From positions 3,782,001 through 3,846,000 of the forward strand of contig OY969816.1 in assembly GCA_963703385.1 (NCBI GenBank): DNA of 64,000 nucleotides, in the 5' to 3' direction. Each line of letters opens with the position of its first letter. Position 1 is the first letter of the stretch. A model generated the notes under the pieces. The model was not told the DNA's origin, ran no database searches, and worked only from the letters and a program-made list of their open reading frames with translations. Source of the stretch: Rhodoblastus sp963703385 (lineage in GTDB: Bacteria; Pseudomonadota; Alphaproteobacteria; Rhizobiales; Beijerinckiaceae). Shown in pieces: positions 39,833-47,292 of this stretch. Made by a program: the position numbers and the translations under genes.

Positions 39833-41014
39833 CTACAGCGAGCGCGGCGCCGGGCTGATGACCGCAGTCGCGCCATGGTTGATCTGCACCACCGCGAGGG
39901 CGCGCTCGTTGCCGCCGTCGGCGTGGAAGCGGAACACGCCGTCGGCGCCGTTGAAGCCGGTCGGATTGGTCAGAACGTCGTCGCTATAGGCGCGCGGCCC
40001 TTGAGTGCGGGCGAGCGCGGCGGCGAGCGAAACCGAATCATAGGCGAGCGTCGCCACGCGGGTCGGATCGGAGCCGAATTTGGCGCGATAGCGCTGGGCG
40101 AAGGCGACGAAGCCGGCATTGTCCGGCGTGGCGAACCACGCGCCCTGCAAGGCCGGCAGGCTGAGCACGCGGGGGTCGTTCCACAGGCCCGTGCCGAGGA
40201 TCTGGACTTTTCTGGAATCGAGCCCGGCGCCGGTCAGCGCCTGCGCCACCTCCGGCATGGCCGCCGCCTGTTCGGGAATGAACAGGCTGTCGATCTGGGG
40301 GCCGAGCGCCGCCACATTGGCGACCGAGGTTTTGACCGCGCCGGGCTTGTAGCGCTCGATCAGCGCGACGCGCAGGCCGCGCCGCGCCGCCGCCTGCTGC
40401 AGGGCGGCGGTCGCGACATTGGCGTAATCGTTCTCCGGCGCGAGAACGGCGATCGATTTCTTGCCCTGGCCGGCCGCGTAATCGACGATCCGGTCGACAT
40501 AGCCTTCGACCAGGAACGACAGGAGATAGACGCCGCGCGAGGCGATCGAAAGGTCGGTCGAAAAAGCGATGATCGGCTTGCCGGCGGGACGGGCGACACC
40601 GGTCGCGGCGCGAACGTCGGCGGCGAACAGGGGGCCGAGGATCAGCGCCGCCCCTTCGCCGATCGCTCCTTGCGCGGCGTCGCGGGCGCCGTCCGGAGTC
40701 GAACGGTCGTCCTTGACGATCACGGTAATGTCGTTCGCTCCCGAATCCTGGATCGCCAGTTCGGCCGCGTTGCGCATCGACAGTCCGACGGCGCTCTGGC
40801 CCGCGCCCTGGGTGAGGGGCAGAATCAGCGCAACCTTGGTCGGGCCATTGCCGAAAGTCGCCGCGTCCGGCGCCGGGGCTGCGGGCGGCGGCGCGGCGGG
40901 CTGATCCGAAGGGCCGAGCCCCGTGGTCGAGCAGGCGGACAAGGTTGCCGCGCCGCCGAGCAAAGCCGCGCGCAGGAAGAAACGCCGGCCGGCGGCGAAA
41001 TGAGTTTTAGCCAT
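39833..41014 (-). CDS. LpoA-like / ABC substrate-binding (type 1 periplasmic) lipoprotein
   Basis: The 393-residue exported lipoprotein has an N-terminal RRFFLRAALLGGAATLSAC signal ending in a lipobox. A proline- and alanine-rich linker follows, then a type 1 periplasmic-binding fold (VALILPLTQGAGQSAVGLSMRNAAELAIQD, ILGPLFAADVRAATGVA, IAVLAPENDYAN). Its position divergent from rsmI and yraN matches the penicillin-binding-protein activator (LpoA/YraM) locus of other Proteobacteria. ATG 41014 starts the signal sequence. A role in murein synthesis is inferred from this neighbourhood. Confidence 0.82.
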   Translation of the reverse strand: MAKTHFAAGRRFFLRAALLGGAATLSACSTTGLGPSDQPAAPPPAAPAPDAATFGNGPTKVALILPLTQGAGQSAVGLSMRNAAELAIQDSGANDITVIVKDDRSTPDGARDAAQGAIGEGAALILGPLFAADVRAATGVARPAGKPIIAFSTDLSIASRGVYLLSFLVEGYVDRIVDYAAGQGKKSIAVLAPENDYANVATAALQQAAARRGLRVALIERYKPGAVKTSVANVAALGPQIDSLFIPEQAAAMPEVAQALTGAGLDSRKVQILGTGLWNDPRVLSLPALQGAWFATPDNAGFVAFAQRYRAKFGSDPTRVATLAYDSVSLAAALARTQGPRAYSDDVLTNPTGFNGADGVFRFHADGGNERALAVVQINHGATAVISPAPRSL

Positions 41015-41243
41015 GCGCAATTCGCTCTCTCGCCCCACCGCCCGCGCCGCAGCGCCGCAATGACGTTTCAGCCCGCGAAATCTTGGGCTTTGTCTTAAGG
41101 CAAATGTAGCGCTTCTGGCAACATCGCGCGAGGCGCGGCCGCTGCGCGCCATCGGTCCACGCCTTGCGGACGGGCGCGCGTTTCGCTATAACGCGTTCTA
41201 TAAACAGAACAAAAGTAAGTTTTATCGAACGAAAGGCGCGCCG

Positions 41244-42167
41244 ATGGCGCATGTGGCGCCTTCCTCCCCTCCAAATCCCGCCTCTTTTGTCGCCTTCGGC
41301 CTGCGGGCCGAGGCCGAGCCGATCGCGCCGGGCCTCCATGTCGTGGCCACGCCGATCGGCAATTTGCGCGACATCACCCTGCGCGCGCTGGCGACGCTCG
41401 CCGCCGCCGACGCGGTGATCGCCGAGGACACCCGCGTCAGCCGCACGCTGCTCGCCCATTACGGCATAGCGACCCCGCTCGTCGCCTATCACGAGCATAA
41501 TGCCGAGGCGATGCGGCCGGTCCTGCTGGCGCGGCTGAAGAAGGGCGAAAGGCTGGCGCTGATCTCCGACGCCGGCACGCCTCTGGTGTCCGATCCCGGC
41601 TTCAAGCTGGTCGGCGAGGCGCTGGCCGCCGGCGTGCCGGTGACTTCGGCGCCCGGCCCGTCGTCGGTGCTCGCCGGCCTCGTCGTCGCCGGCCTGCCGA
41701 CCGACCGTTTCTTTTTCGAGGGTTTTTTGCCGGCCAAAAGCGGCGCCCGGCGCGCGCGGATCGCGCAGCTCGCCGCCATTCCCGGCACCTTGGTCTTTTT
41801 CGAATCGCCCCGGCGCCTGGCCGAGACTCTTGGCGATCTCGCCGCCGTGCTGGGGCCGCGCGAGGCGGCGGTCGCGCGAGAACTGACCAAGCATTTCGAA
41901 TCGGTGCGGCGCGGCGGTCTCGACGCGCTCGCGGCGGATTACCAGCGCGAGGGGCCGCCCAAGGGCGAGATCGTCCTGCTGGTGGCGCCGCCCGGGGAAG
42001 ACGCGCCGGCGCTTGCCGGCCCCGCGCTTGACGAAAAAATCCGCGCCGCTTTGGAAAAATTCTCGCTCAAGGATGCGGCGAGCGTCGTCGCCGCCGAAAC
42101 CGGCCAGCCGCGCCGCAAGGTTTACGCGAGGGCGCTGGAATTGTCCGGCGGGGCGAAAGGCGCATGA
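41244..42167 (+). CDS. rsmI: 16S rRNA (cytidine-1402 2'-O) methyltransferase
   Basis: RsmI methylates the ribose of C1402 in the decoding centre of 16S rRNA. The 307-residue protein has the tetrapyrrole-methylase fold: GLHVVATPIGNLRDITLRAL, EDTRVSRTLLAHYGI, LISDAGTPLVSDPGF and FFFEGFLPAKSG. The stop overlaps yraN as ATGA. It is divergent from the LpoA-like gene; the 229-base spacer holds a GTTCT / AGAAC inverted repeat at 41195-41210. Confidence 0.95.
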   Translation: MAHVAPSSPPNPASFVAFGLRAEAEPIAPGLHVVATPIGNLRDITLRALATLAAADAVIAEDTRVSRTLLAHYGIATPLVAYHEHNAEAMRPVLLARLKKGERLALISDAGTPLVSDPGFKLVGEALAAGVPVTSAPGPSSVLAGLVVAGLPTDRFFFEGFLPAKSGARRARIAQLAAIPGTLVFFESPRRLAETLGDLAAVLGPREAAVARELTKHFESVRRGGLDALAADYQREGPPKGEIVLLVAPPGEDAPALAGPALDEKIRAALEKFSLKDAASVVAAETGQPRRKVYARALELSGGAKGA

Positions 42168-42532
42168 ACCGGCGCGTCGCGGCGCGCGTCTTCGGCCTGC
42201 GCGCCGAGGCGCTGGCCGCCTTCTGGCTCCGGCTGAAAGGTTTTCGTGTCCTGGCGCGCAATTATTCCGCCGCCAGTGGCGAGATCGACCTGATCGCCCG
42301 GCGCGGCGGGCTGGTGGTCTTTGTCGAGGTCAAGGCGCGGCCGTCCTTCGAGGCGGCGCAGGTCGCGATCGACGCGCGCAAGATCGCGCGGATTTCCCGC
42401 GCCGTCCGCGTCTGGCTCGCTGCCCATCCCTGGGCGATGGGCTGCGCCCTGCGCGGCGACGCGGTTCTGGTCGCGCCGGGGCGCCTGCCCCGCCATCAAC
42501 CGGGGGCCTTCGAACTCGACCTGATCGCGTGA
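42164..42532 (+). CDS. yraN: YraN family putative endonuclease
   Basis: The 122-residue protein has a restriction-endonuclease-like fold: RAEALAAFWLRLKGFRVLARNY, GEIDLIARRGGLVVFVEVKARPS (the D...EvK active-site pattern) and a C-terminal FELDLIA. Members are small and of uncertain function; a link to DNA processing is inferred from the fold. It overlaps rsmI by four bases. gshB, which often follows in relatives, is not here. Confidence 0.9.
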   Translation: MNRRVAARVFGLRAEALAAFWLRLKGFRVLARNYSAASGEIDLIARRGGLVVFVEVKARPSFEAAQVAIDARKIARISRAVRVWLAAHPWAMGCALRGDAVLVAPGRLPRHQPGAFELDLIA

Positions 42533-42656
42533 TTCCTTTTTTTCGCGCGGCTCTAGCCTTTTGGGTTTTTTGCCTGTATGAGACCCGCTCTTGAATTTTT
42601 CCGCGCGCTTTCGCGGCCGTCTCCGGCCAGCGGCGCGGCCGGACCGGAGTTTTCAA

Positions 42657-42845
42657 ATGGCTGTTCCGAAGAGAAAAACCTCGCCGATGAAGCGCGGCTT
42701 CCGCCGCTCGGCCGACGCCCTCGCCGCCCCGACCTATGTCGAGGACAAGGACTCGGGCGAACTGCGCCGTCCGCACCACGTCGACCTCAAGACCGGCATG
42801 TACAAGGGCCGTCAGGTGCTCAAGGTCAAGTCTCAGGAAGACTGA
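42657..42845 (+). CDS. rpmF: 50S ribosomal protein L32
   Basis: The 62-residue basic protein starts MAVPKRKTSPMKRGFRRSAD, the conserved L32 N-terminus, and continues with LRRPHHVDLKTGMYKGRQVL. No CxxC zinc site is present; this is the cysteine-free alphaproteobacterial form. It is followed by an intrinsic terminator. Confidence 0.97.
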   Translation: MAVPKRKTSPMKRGFRRSADALAAPTYVEDKDSGELRRPHHVDLKTGMYKGRQVLKVKSQED

Positions 42846-42866
42846 GCTTTCGGCGTTTCGCCGATC

Positions 42867-42894
42867 AAGGGCCGGCCTCGCGCCGGCCCTTTTT
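42867..42894 (+). terminator. Rho-independent terminator after rpmF
   Basis: Stem AGGGCCGGC / GCCGGCCCT with a short CTCGC loop, followed by TTTTT, starts 22 bases after the rpmF stop. Confidence 0.9.
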
Positions 42895-42906
42895 ATTGGG
42901 ATCACG

Positions 42907-43062
42907 CTCGCTCTGGCCTACGCCAAAAGCTCGCGAGTTTTGCTGGCGCTCGCTCTGGCGTGCGCCAACCGCTCGCGAGTTTTGCTGGCGCTCGCTCTGG
43001 CGTGCGCCAACCGCTCGCGGGTCTTGCTGGCGCTCGCTCTGGCATGCGCCAACCGCTCGCGC
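42907..43062. repeat. 42-bp tandem repeat, about 3.7 copies
   Basis: Units begin at 42907, 42949, 42991 and 43033, each opening with CTCGCTCTGG and containing a TGGCGTGCGCCA palindrome, CGCTCGCGAG and TTTTGCTGGCG. The inner two copies are nearly identical; the first and last have drifted. The spacing is exactly 42 bases, so the array stays open in several frames. I do not call it a gene because it has no start signal. It lies between the rpmF terminator and the 3' end of the mrr-like gene. Confidence 0.9.
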
Positions 43063-43339
43063 GCGGGTTATTCATCCGGCAGGACATCCGGCACGAGCAT
43101 CCGGCGCAGCGGGATCTGCTTGCGGAATTTCAGGTCGAGGGCGTCATAATATTTCTCGATCAGGCTCACGAACTCCACCCCGTCGACCAGTTTCAGATTG
43201 CCCTTGGTGCGGCCGAACTCCAGCGCGGCGGCGGTATAGCCGCCGGTGGTGATGAAAATGCCGACGTCGCGATCATGGATCATGGCGTAAAAGGCCTTTA
43301 CGAGGTCCGGCCCGATCTTGCCGTCATGAGCCTTGACCT

Positions 43340-43347
43340 GGATTTTC
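43340..43347. repeat. Target-site duplication, left copy (GGATTTTC)
   Basis: The octamer GGATTTTC flanks the transposon on the left and recurs exactly at 47285-47292. An 8-bp duplication is usual for the IS1595 family. Confidence 0.92.
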
Positions 43348-43376
43348 CGGTATTAGGTAGCAAGTTCACCAAGCGG
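43348..43376 (+). repeat. Left terminal inverted repeat of the transposon
   Basis: It begins CGGTATTAGGTAGCAAG and ends CACCAAGCGG. It matches the reverse complement of the right end except at two positions. Confidence 0.92.
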
Positions 43377-43415
43377 GAAATGGCGGGATTTGCCGGGATT
43401 TCGTAAAATCTCGGC

Positions 43416-43844
43416 ATGGCCGATCCGCACGTCATAACCGCCCTTCGCGACAAGCAGCGCGCGATTCAAGGCGCGATCATTTCCTATGAGCGGGCGCTGG
43501 AAACCGCCCGGCGCGACCTTGCCAACGTCAACGCCGTCCTGGCCATGTACGGGCGCGAGATAGACCCGGAAGGCGCCCATGCGCATATGAGCTTCGCCAA
43601 GGTCTTTGCCCGTGGCGAAATCTTCGCGATTTGCAAAAAGGCGCTGGACGCGGCGCCGGATGGACTCGATACGCGCCAGCTCGCCGTCATCCTACTCCAA
43701 GCCAAGGGCCTGGACGCCGACGACCACATCATGCGCCGGAACGTCGCCTACAACATCGTCCAGATCATGGGGAACCGTCTGAAACGCGGCTCGGTCGCCA
43801 GCAACGGAAAGCAAAACGGCGTCAGGATGTGGCGGCTTCCTTGA
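43416..43844 (+). CDS. Transposon passenger protein: coiled coil plus winged-helix-like domain
   Basis: The 142-residue protein begins MADPHVITALRDKQ. Residues about 8-45 form a likely coiled coil (heptad-like ALRDKQRAIQGAIISYERALETARRDL). The C-terminal part (FAICKKALDAAPDGLDTRQLAVILLQAKG, then RNVAYNIVQIMGNRLKRG and a WRLP end) looks like a winged helix. I recall related proteins in other alphaproteobacterial genomes but no assigned function. It starts 39 bases inside the left inverted repeat. A regulatory or DNA-binding role is only inferred. Confidence 0.65.
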   Translation: MADPHVITALRDKQRAIQGAIISYERALETARRDLANVNAVLAMYGREIDPEGAHAHMSFAKVFARGEIFAICKKALDAAPDGLDTRQLAVILLQAKGLDADDHIMRRNVAYNIVQIMGNRLKRGSVASNGKQNGVRMWRLP

Positions 43845-44074
43845 CCGAGCATACGCAGTGGGTGAGCAACGCGTTGCGGGTCTTGAAAGAGCGCGCATTT
43901 GTCAGCGCGGCGCAAGGCGCATCAGGGAATATGATTTGGGGAACGGTCGGAATGGCTCGTATGCCGAAAATGTGATTCGATAGGGGAAAACTGATTTGTC
44001 AATCGTGCCATGGAAAATTTGTATTTCTAATATCATTTAGATATCATGACGCACCGCGAAGCAGGGGAAGTCGC

Positions 44075-44410
44075 ATGTCTGCGATCCATCAGATAGTTAA
44101 GATTGAGGCCCGTGTGCAGTGGGTGACGTTTTCGAGCCCCACCTCGAAGCGGATCATCGGCGTATGCGACATGCTCAATCTGAGCCTTGAGGCGGATTCT
44201 CAGGAAGAATTGCGGAGCTTAATTCCCGAGACCATGAATCTTCTAATGGTTGATCTGCTTCAAGATAACGAACTAGACCAGTTTTTGCGTGAAAAAGGTT
44301 GGCGCGCTACCAACATACCCGTGCAGAACGACAGCGATGTTCAGTTCAATGTCCCATTCGAACTCATCGCTGCTGGGGGTAATGGTGATTCCGCACGACG
44401 CCCTTGTTAA
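44075..44410 (+). CDS. HicB-like antitoxin candidate
   Basis: The 111-residue protein resembles the partly degraded RNase H fold of HicB. A beta region (KIEARVQWVTFSS, IIGVCDMLNLSLEADS) is followed by a helix (QEELRSLIPETMNLLMVDLLQ). No DNA-binding tail is obvious. The next gene, which encodes a HicA-like protein, overlaps it by 29 bases. Codon use is less GC-rich than in the host. The assignment rests on fold pattern and gene pairing; the order (antitoxin first) is opposite to most hicAB loci. Confidence 0.55.
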   Translation: MSAIHQIVKIEARVQWVTFSSPTSKRIIGVCDMLNLSLEADSQEELRSLIPETMNLLMVDLLQDNELDQFLREKGWRATNIPVQNDSDVQFNVPFELIAAGGNGDSARRPC

Positions 44411-44615
44411 CGCGCTGAGGTCATTAAATTTCACATTTAAACGGCAGGCGGATAGAGTTGAAATTTATAAGAAACGTGGCAGCACGTTGCGCGTAGATAT
44501 TCGCCGTCACGACCTGCATGACGACCAATACACTAGAATAAAACTTCATCAAGCTGGGATGCAGGCGGGTGAAATAGAGAAGTTTATTGCTTCCGTGAAC
44601 TGCAAAAGGCATTAG
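44382..44615 (+). CDS. HicA-like small protein (toxin candidate)
   Basis: The 77-residue basic protein has the layout of a HicA double-stranded-RNA-binding fold: DALVNALRSLNFTFKRQADRVEIYKK, then STLRVDIRRHD and KLHQAGMQAGEIEKFIAS. The usual catalytic histidine of HicA (GSHxx) is replaced by the ADRVE segment, so it may be an inactive or divergent member. ATG 44382 lies close behind GGGGG; GTG 44385 has better spacing. It overlaps the HicB-like gene, and its end overlaps the transposase gene by four bases on the other strand. Confidence 0.5.
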   Translation: MVIPHDALVNALRSLNFTFKRQADRVEIYKKRGSTLRVDIRRHDLHDDQYTRIKLHQAGMQAGEIEKFIASVNCKRH

Positions 44616-45577
44616 GCTTCGATATATCTCTGCCAATAACCCTTCCATTGGCGCGAAACCGGATGCGCCAACGAAGCGGCAGCGATCATAAGGAACTGCT
44701 CGCCATTGCTGACGCGGCGGTGGTCTTCACGCCAAGCCATTTCGCGAGAGTAGGCTGAAAGGTACGGGCCGGCGATATGGTGATGGATACCGATTTCCGA
44801 GCGACGGACGCGGGAAAAGAAGCTTTCGGCCTGATTGGTGCAAGCGCCTTCATCTGAATAAGCCCATTCGTGATTGATGCGCTTGGTCAGGTAGCGGGCG
44901 TGCAAGCGATCCCAATGGGTCGCTTCGTCGGCGTGAACCGTGGCGCCGGCGGCGATGCGGCTTTCCAACATAGGAAGCGCCTCGGCTTCGCTCTTGAACA
45001 CATGGGGAAGCGTGCGGCCGTTGCGCTCGCGCATGATGACGACGACGCGGCGCTTGCCGGTCTGATTGATCGCAAGGCGACGGTCGCGGCGGTTTTCTTT
45101 GTAATTCGAGGGCTTGGAATAGCCGCCAAAATACGCACCGTCGATTTCGACCGTGCCGGAAGCCTTCATGGTTTCGATTTCCGCCGACATGGCTTCGCGG
45201 ATTTTGTGAGCCATGACGTAGGCGGTCTTGTATTGCACGTCGAGATCGCGAGAGAGCGCCAGGGCGGACTTGCCCTTCACCTCGTTGACGAAGATCGCAA
45301 TGGCGAGAAGATAGATCGAGATCGGGAGCTTGCGGGAAGCGAAGATCGTCCCCGAGGTGACGCTGTATTGATGGTCACAGCTTTTGCATTTGAAAAGCTG
45401 GCGCGTCTTGTAGGCGTAGCAGGCGATGCAGCCGCAGCGCGGGCAAATCGGCTCGCCTTCGGTTTCGGCCCAACGGATTTGCTTGAAAGCGTCGCGGGCT
45501 TCCTCTTCGGACATGCGCGCAACCCGAGCGAGGCTCAGGCTCCTTGCATGTTTTGAGAGAAGGAAATGCTGCGACAT
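44612..45577 (-). CDS. IS1595 family transposase
   Basis: The 321-residue protein has an N-terminal zinc ribbon (CPRCGCIACY and CKSCDHQYSVTSGTIF, residues about 44-75) and a C-terminal ISXO2-like DDE domain. The catalytic residues are visible: Asp in TVEIDGAYFGG, Asp in VHADEATHWDRL and Glu in CTNQAESFFSRVRRSE. The frame is intact, so the element may still move. A consensus promoter lies upstream (45616-45644). It converges on the HicA-like gene. Confidence 0.93.
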   Translation of the reverse strand: MSQHFLLSKHARSLSLARVARMSEEEARDAFKQIRWAETEGEPICPRCGCIACYAYKTRQLFKCKSCDHQYSVTSGTIFASRKLPISIYLLAIAIFVNEVKGKSALALSRDLDVQYKTAYVMAHKIREAMSAEIETMKASGTVEIDGAYFGGYSKPSNYKENRRDRRLAINQTGKRRVVVIMRERNGRTLPHVFKSEAEALPMLESRIAAGATVHADEATHWDRLHARYLTKRINHEWAYSDEGACTNQAESFFSRVRRSEIGIHHHIAGPYLSAYSREMAWREDHRRVSNGEQFLMIAAASLAHPVSRQWKGYWQRYIEA

Positions 45578-45606
45578 GGCTTGCTGACGTTCCGCGTTTT
45601 CCGCTT

Positions 45607-45644
45607 ATGTCAGCTTTTATATATGACATTAGAGCTGGTGTCAA
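45607..45644 (-). promoter_or_regulatory. Transposase promoter overlapped by an inverted-repeat operator
   Basis: On the minus strand TTGACA (45644-45639), 17 bases and TATAAA (45621-45616) form a near-perfect sigma-70 promoter for the transposase. The inverted repeat ATGTCA-N11-TGACAT (45607-45629) covers its -10 element. The divergent XRE gene is the natural candidate repressor; that link is inference. Confidence 0.65.
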
Positions 45645-45694
45645 CTTAAAAATATGACCTTGACGAAAAACGCCGTTATCATTATTTTCAGAGG

Positions 45695-45952
45695 ATGACA
45701 CCTGCTCAATGTCGCGCCGCTCGCGCATGGCTTCAAATTTCGCAAGATGACTTGGCGAAAGCCGCGAGCGTCGGTGTTTCGACTGTTCGGGACTTTGAGA
45801 TTGGGAAACGGGCGCCCATAGCGGCAACTCTAGCTGCAATGCGCAGCTATCTTGAGGCGCAGGGCATTCGATTTGTTTTTGCCAATGACGGCGAACAGAC
45901 CAAGGCATCGGGGATCACCTACGCCAAGCCTGAGAAGCCAACGGCGTACTAG
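45695..45952 (+). CDS. XRE-family helix-turn-helix regulator
   Basis: The 85-residue protein is little more than a Cro/C1-type HTH: QCRAARAWLQISQDDLAKAASVGVSTVRDFEIGKRAP, followed by a MRSYLEAQGIRFVF segment typical of small XRE proteins. AGAGG precedes ATG 45695. It is divergent from the transposase with an operator-like repeat between them, so it probably controls transposition or its own gene. Confidence 0.85.
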   Translation: MTPAQCRAARAWLQISQDDLAKAASVGVSTVRDFEIGKRAPIAATLAAMRSYLEAQGIRFVFANDGEQTKASGITYAKPEKPTAY

Positions 45953-46331
45953 ACGGAATTGGCTGTTTCTGATAGAAACAGGTGGACTAGGAGGGGGTCG
46001 GACCCTCGGGAGCAACCGTGGATAGGGGAGCGCCCAGCACCGGCTCTAGCCCAGTGAAAACCGGCGGCTTACCGCCGGCATAGTCGTCGTAAGCCAATCA
46101 AGGCCGTCACTTCTTCCTTCGCGGGGCAGAGTGGCGGCCTTTTCTTTTCCTTGCCCCGATAGCGTCGGCTCTGCCGCTGCGGGGCTCAAACTGCTGTCAT
46201 TCGATTCTCCGTAGACCGATAATACGATATTTCGTGTTGTCGTCAACGGACGTAACAAGAAAAAGTTTGACATTAAGGCGGCGGGTCTGGCATAAGTGTT
46301 GTGGATGACTTTTTATGGTCAGGAGCGACCA
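45953..46331. other. Non-coding stretch inside the transposon
   Basis: No credible gene is seen. It holds a CCGGCGG / CCGCCGG hairpin at about 46060-46078, the terminator at 46100-46148, and the AT-rich region and AGGAG ribosome-binding site in front of the gene at 46332. Confidence 0.6.
46100..46148 (+). terminator. Rho-independent terminator downstream of the XRE gene
   Basis: The 12-bp stem AAGGCCGTCACT / AGTGGCGGCCTT (one G-U pair) has an 18-base loop and is followed by TTTCTTTT. It would separate the XRE gene from the downstream passenger gene. Confidence 0.7.
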
Positions 46332-47087
46332 ATGTCAGACATCGGCAATGCGGGCGTGGAAGCCGCTCATACGGAGGGGCGCAAACGCTTTAGGTCTGAA
46401 ATCGAGTTTCCTTACGCTGATTTAGAATCGGCTATCGAGCTTGCGCAAACCATTCATGCAAAAGCGGGAAGTTCATGTGAAGTGGACGAGCTGGCCGCGT
46501 GGATGGGCCAAACGGCATCTGGCGGAACTTTCAGAACCCGCATCGGCGCGGCTCGAATGTTCGGCTTAATTGATAAAACGCAAAATCAAGCGACCTTAAC
46601 TCAGTTAGGCCGTGACGCGCTCAACGGATCGGGAGTTGAAAGAACGTCCCGCATAGCTGCGTTTTTGAACGTTGAGCTATTCGGCCGAATGTACGACCAA
46701 TATAAAGGCAATGCGCTCCCGCCGCCTCCGGCGATTGAACGCCACATGGAACAGCTTGGCGTATCCCCGAAGCAAAAAGAACGGGCGCGACAAACCTTTA
46801 TAAAATCAGCGCAATATGCTGGTTTTATCGACCAAGCCACGGGAAGGTTTGTCAAGCCTGGGATCACTAACAAGGACGACGGCAATCCGGCGCCAAAATC
46901 AGACAAGAGCAGTTCTGGCGGCGGTGGAGGGGGCAGCGATGATAATCCAGAGATTGATCCCATCATTAAGGGATTATTGGCGCGCTTGCCAAAAACGGGA
47001 GCGGTTTGGCCGGAGGCAGAGCGAAAGTTGTGGCTCGACCTTTTAGCCGGCAGTTTCAAATTGATTTACAAAGACGAGGCTCAATAG
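46332..47087 (+). CDS. Transposon passenger protein with two domains and a glycine linker
   Basis: The 251-residue protein starts at ATG 46332, with AGGAG seven bases upstream. Residues about 20-175 look like winged-helix material (LAQTIHAKAGSSCEVDELAAWMG, RIGAARMFGLIDKTQNQATLTQLGRDAL, then FIKSAQYAGFID). A low-complexity linker with six glycines follows. A short C-terminal motif reads IKGLLARLPKTGAVWPEAERKLWLDLLAGSFKLIY. I recall that C-terminal motif at the ends of other unassigned proteins. I cannot name a function. The codon use differs from the host chromosome. Confidence 0.65.
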   Translation: MSDIGNAGVEAAHTEGRKRFRSEIEFPYADLESAIELAQTIHAKAGSSCEVDELAAWMGQTASGGTFRTRIGAARMFGLIDKTQNQATLTQLGRDALNGSGVERTSRIAAFLNVELFGRMYDQYKGNALPPPPAIERHMEQLGVSPKQKERARQTFIKSAQYAGFIDQATGRFVKPGITNKDDGNPAPKSDKSSSGGGGGGSDDNPEIDPIIKGLLARLPKTGAVWPEAERKLWLDLLAGSFKLIYKDEAQ

Positions 47088-47110
47088 CCAGCATTTGCCA
47101 TCAACAAAAA

Positions 47111-47127
47111 GGCCGCTCTAAGCGGCC
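47111..47127. terminator. Possible terminator hairpin after the passenger gene
   Basis: Stem GGCCGCT / AGCGGCC with a CTA loop, flanked by A5 on the left and CTT on the right, 23 bases after the stop. The missing long T-run makes it weak. Confidence 0.35.
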
Positions 47128-47255
47128 CTTGCATTCACGCGGCTTCGGCCTCGGCCAACGGCGGAACATTCCTCCAACATGATCGCCACATGTTACGCGC
47201 GTAACATTCGCCCATGACCAAAATCAGAACCGGGCGTGAACAAACGAGAACATGG

Positions 47256-47284
47256 CCGTTTGGTGAGCTTGCTACCTAATACCG
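47256..47284 (-). repeat. Right terminal inverted repeat of the transposon
   Basis: It reads CCGTTTGGTGAGCTTGCTAC at its left side and ends CTAATACCG at 47284. It is the inverted partner of 43348-43376. Confidence 0.92.
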
Positions 47285-47292
47285 GGATTTTC
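47285..47292. repeat. Target-site duplication, right copy (GGATTTTC)
   Basis: Exact copy of the octamer at 43340-43347. Host mrr sequence resumes here. Confidence 0.92.

Larger units (their letters stand above)
43348..47284. mobile_element. IS1595-type transposon with passenger genes (3,937 bp)
   Basis: The element is bounded by 29-bp imperfect inverted repeats (43348-43376 and 47256-47284, 27 of 29 identical, starting CGGTATTAGGTAGCAAG) and an exact 8-bp target duplication. Inside are a transposase of the zinc-ribbon plus ISXO2-like DDE type, a divergent XRE regulator and four passenger genes. The passenger part is visibly less GC-rich than the host chromosome. IS1595 relatives with passenger genes are known; this particular cargo set is not one I recognise. 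Confidence 0.9.

Noticed and set aside
42907..43062. Possible CRISPR array
   Set aside because: The repeats are head-to-tail with no unique spacers and no cas genes nearby.
42736..43149. Open frame through the tandem repeat encoding a 14-residue repeat protein
   Set aside because: No start signal; it begins inside rpmF in another frame and runs through the rpmF terminator.
43631..43975. Alternative frame overlapping and extending past the first passenger gene
   Set aside because: No ribosome-binding site and no conserved sequence; the main frame ends naturally in WRLP.
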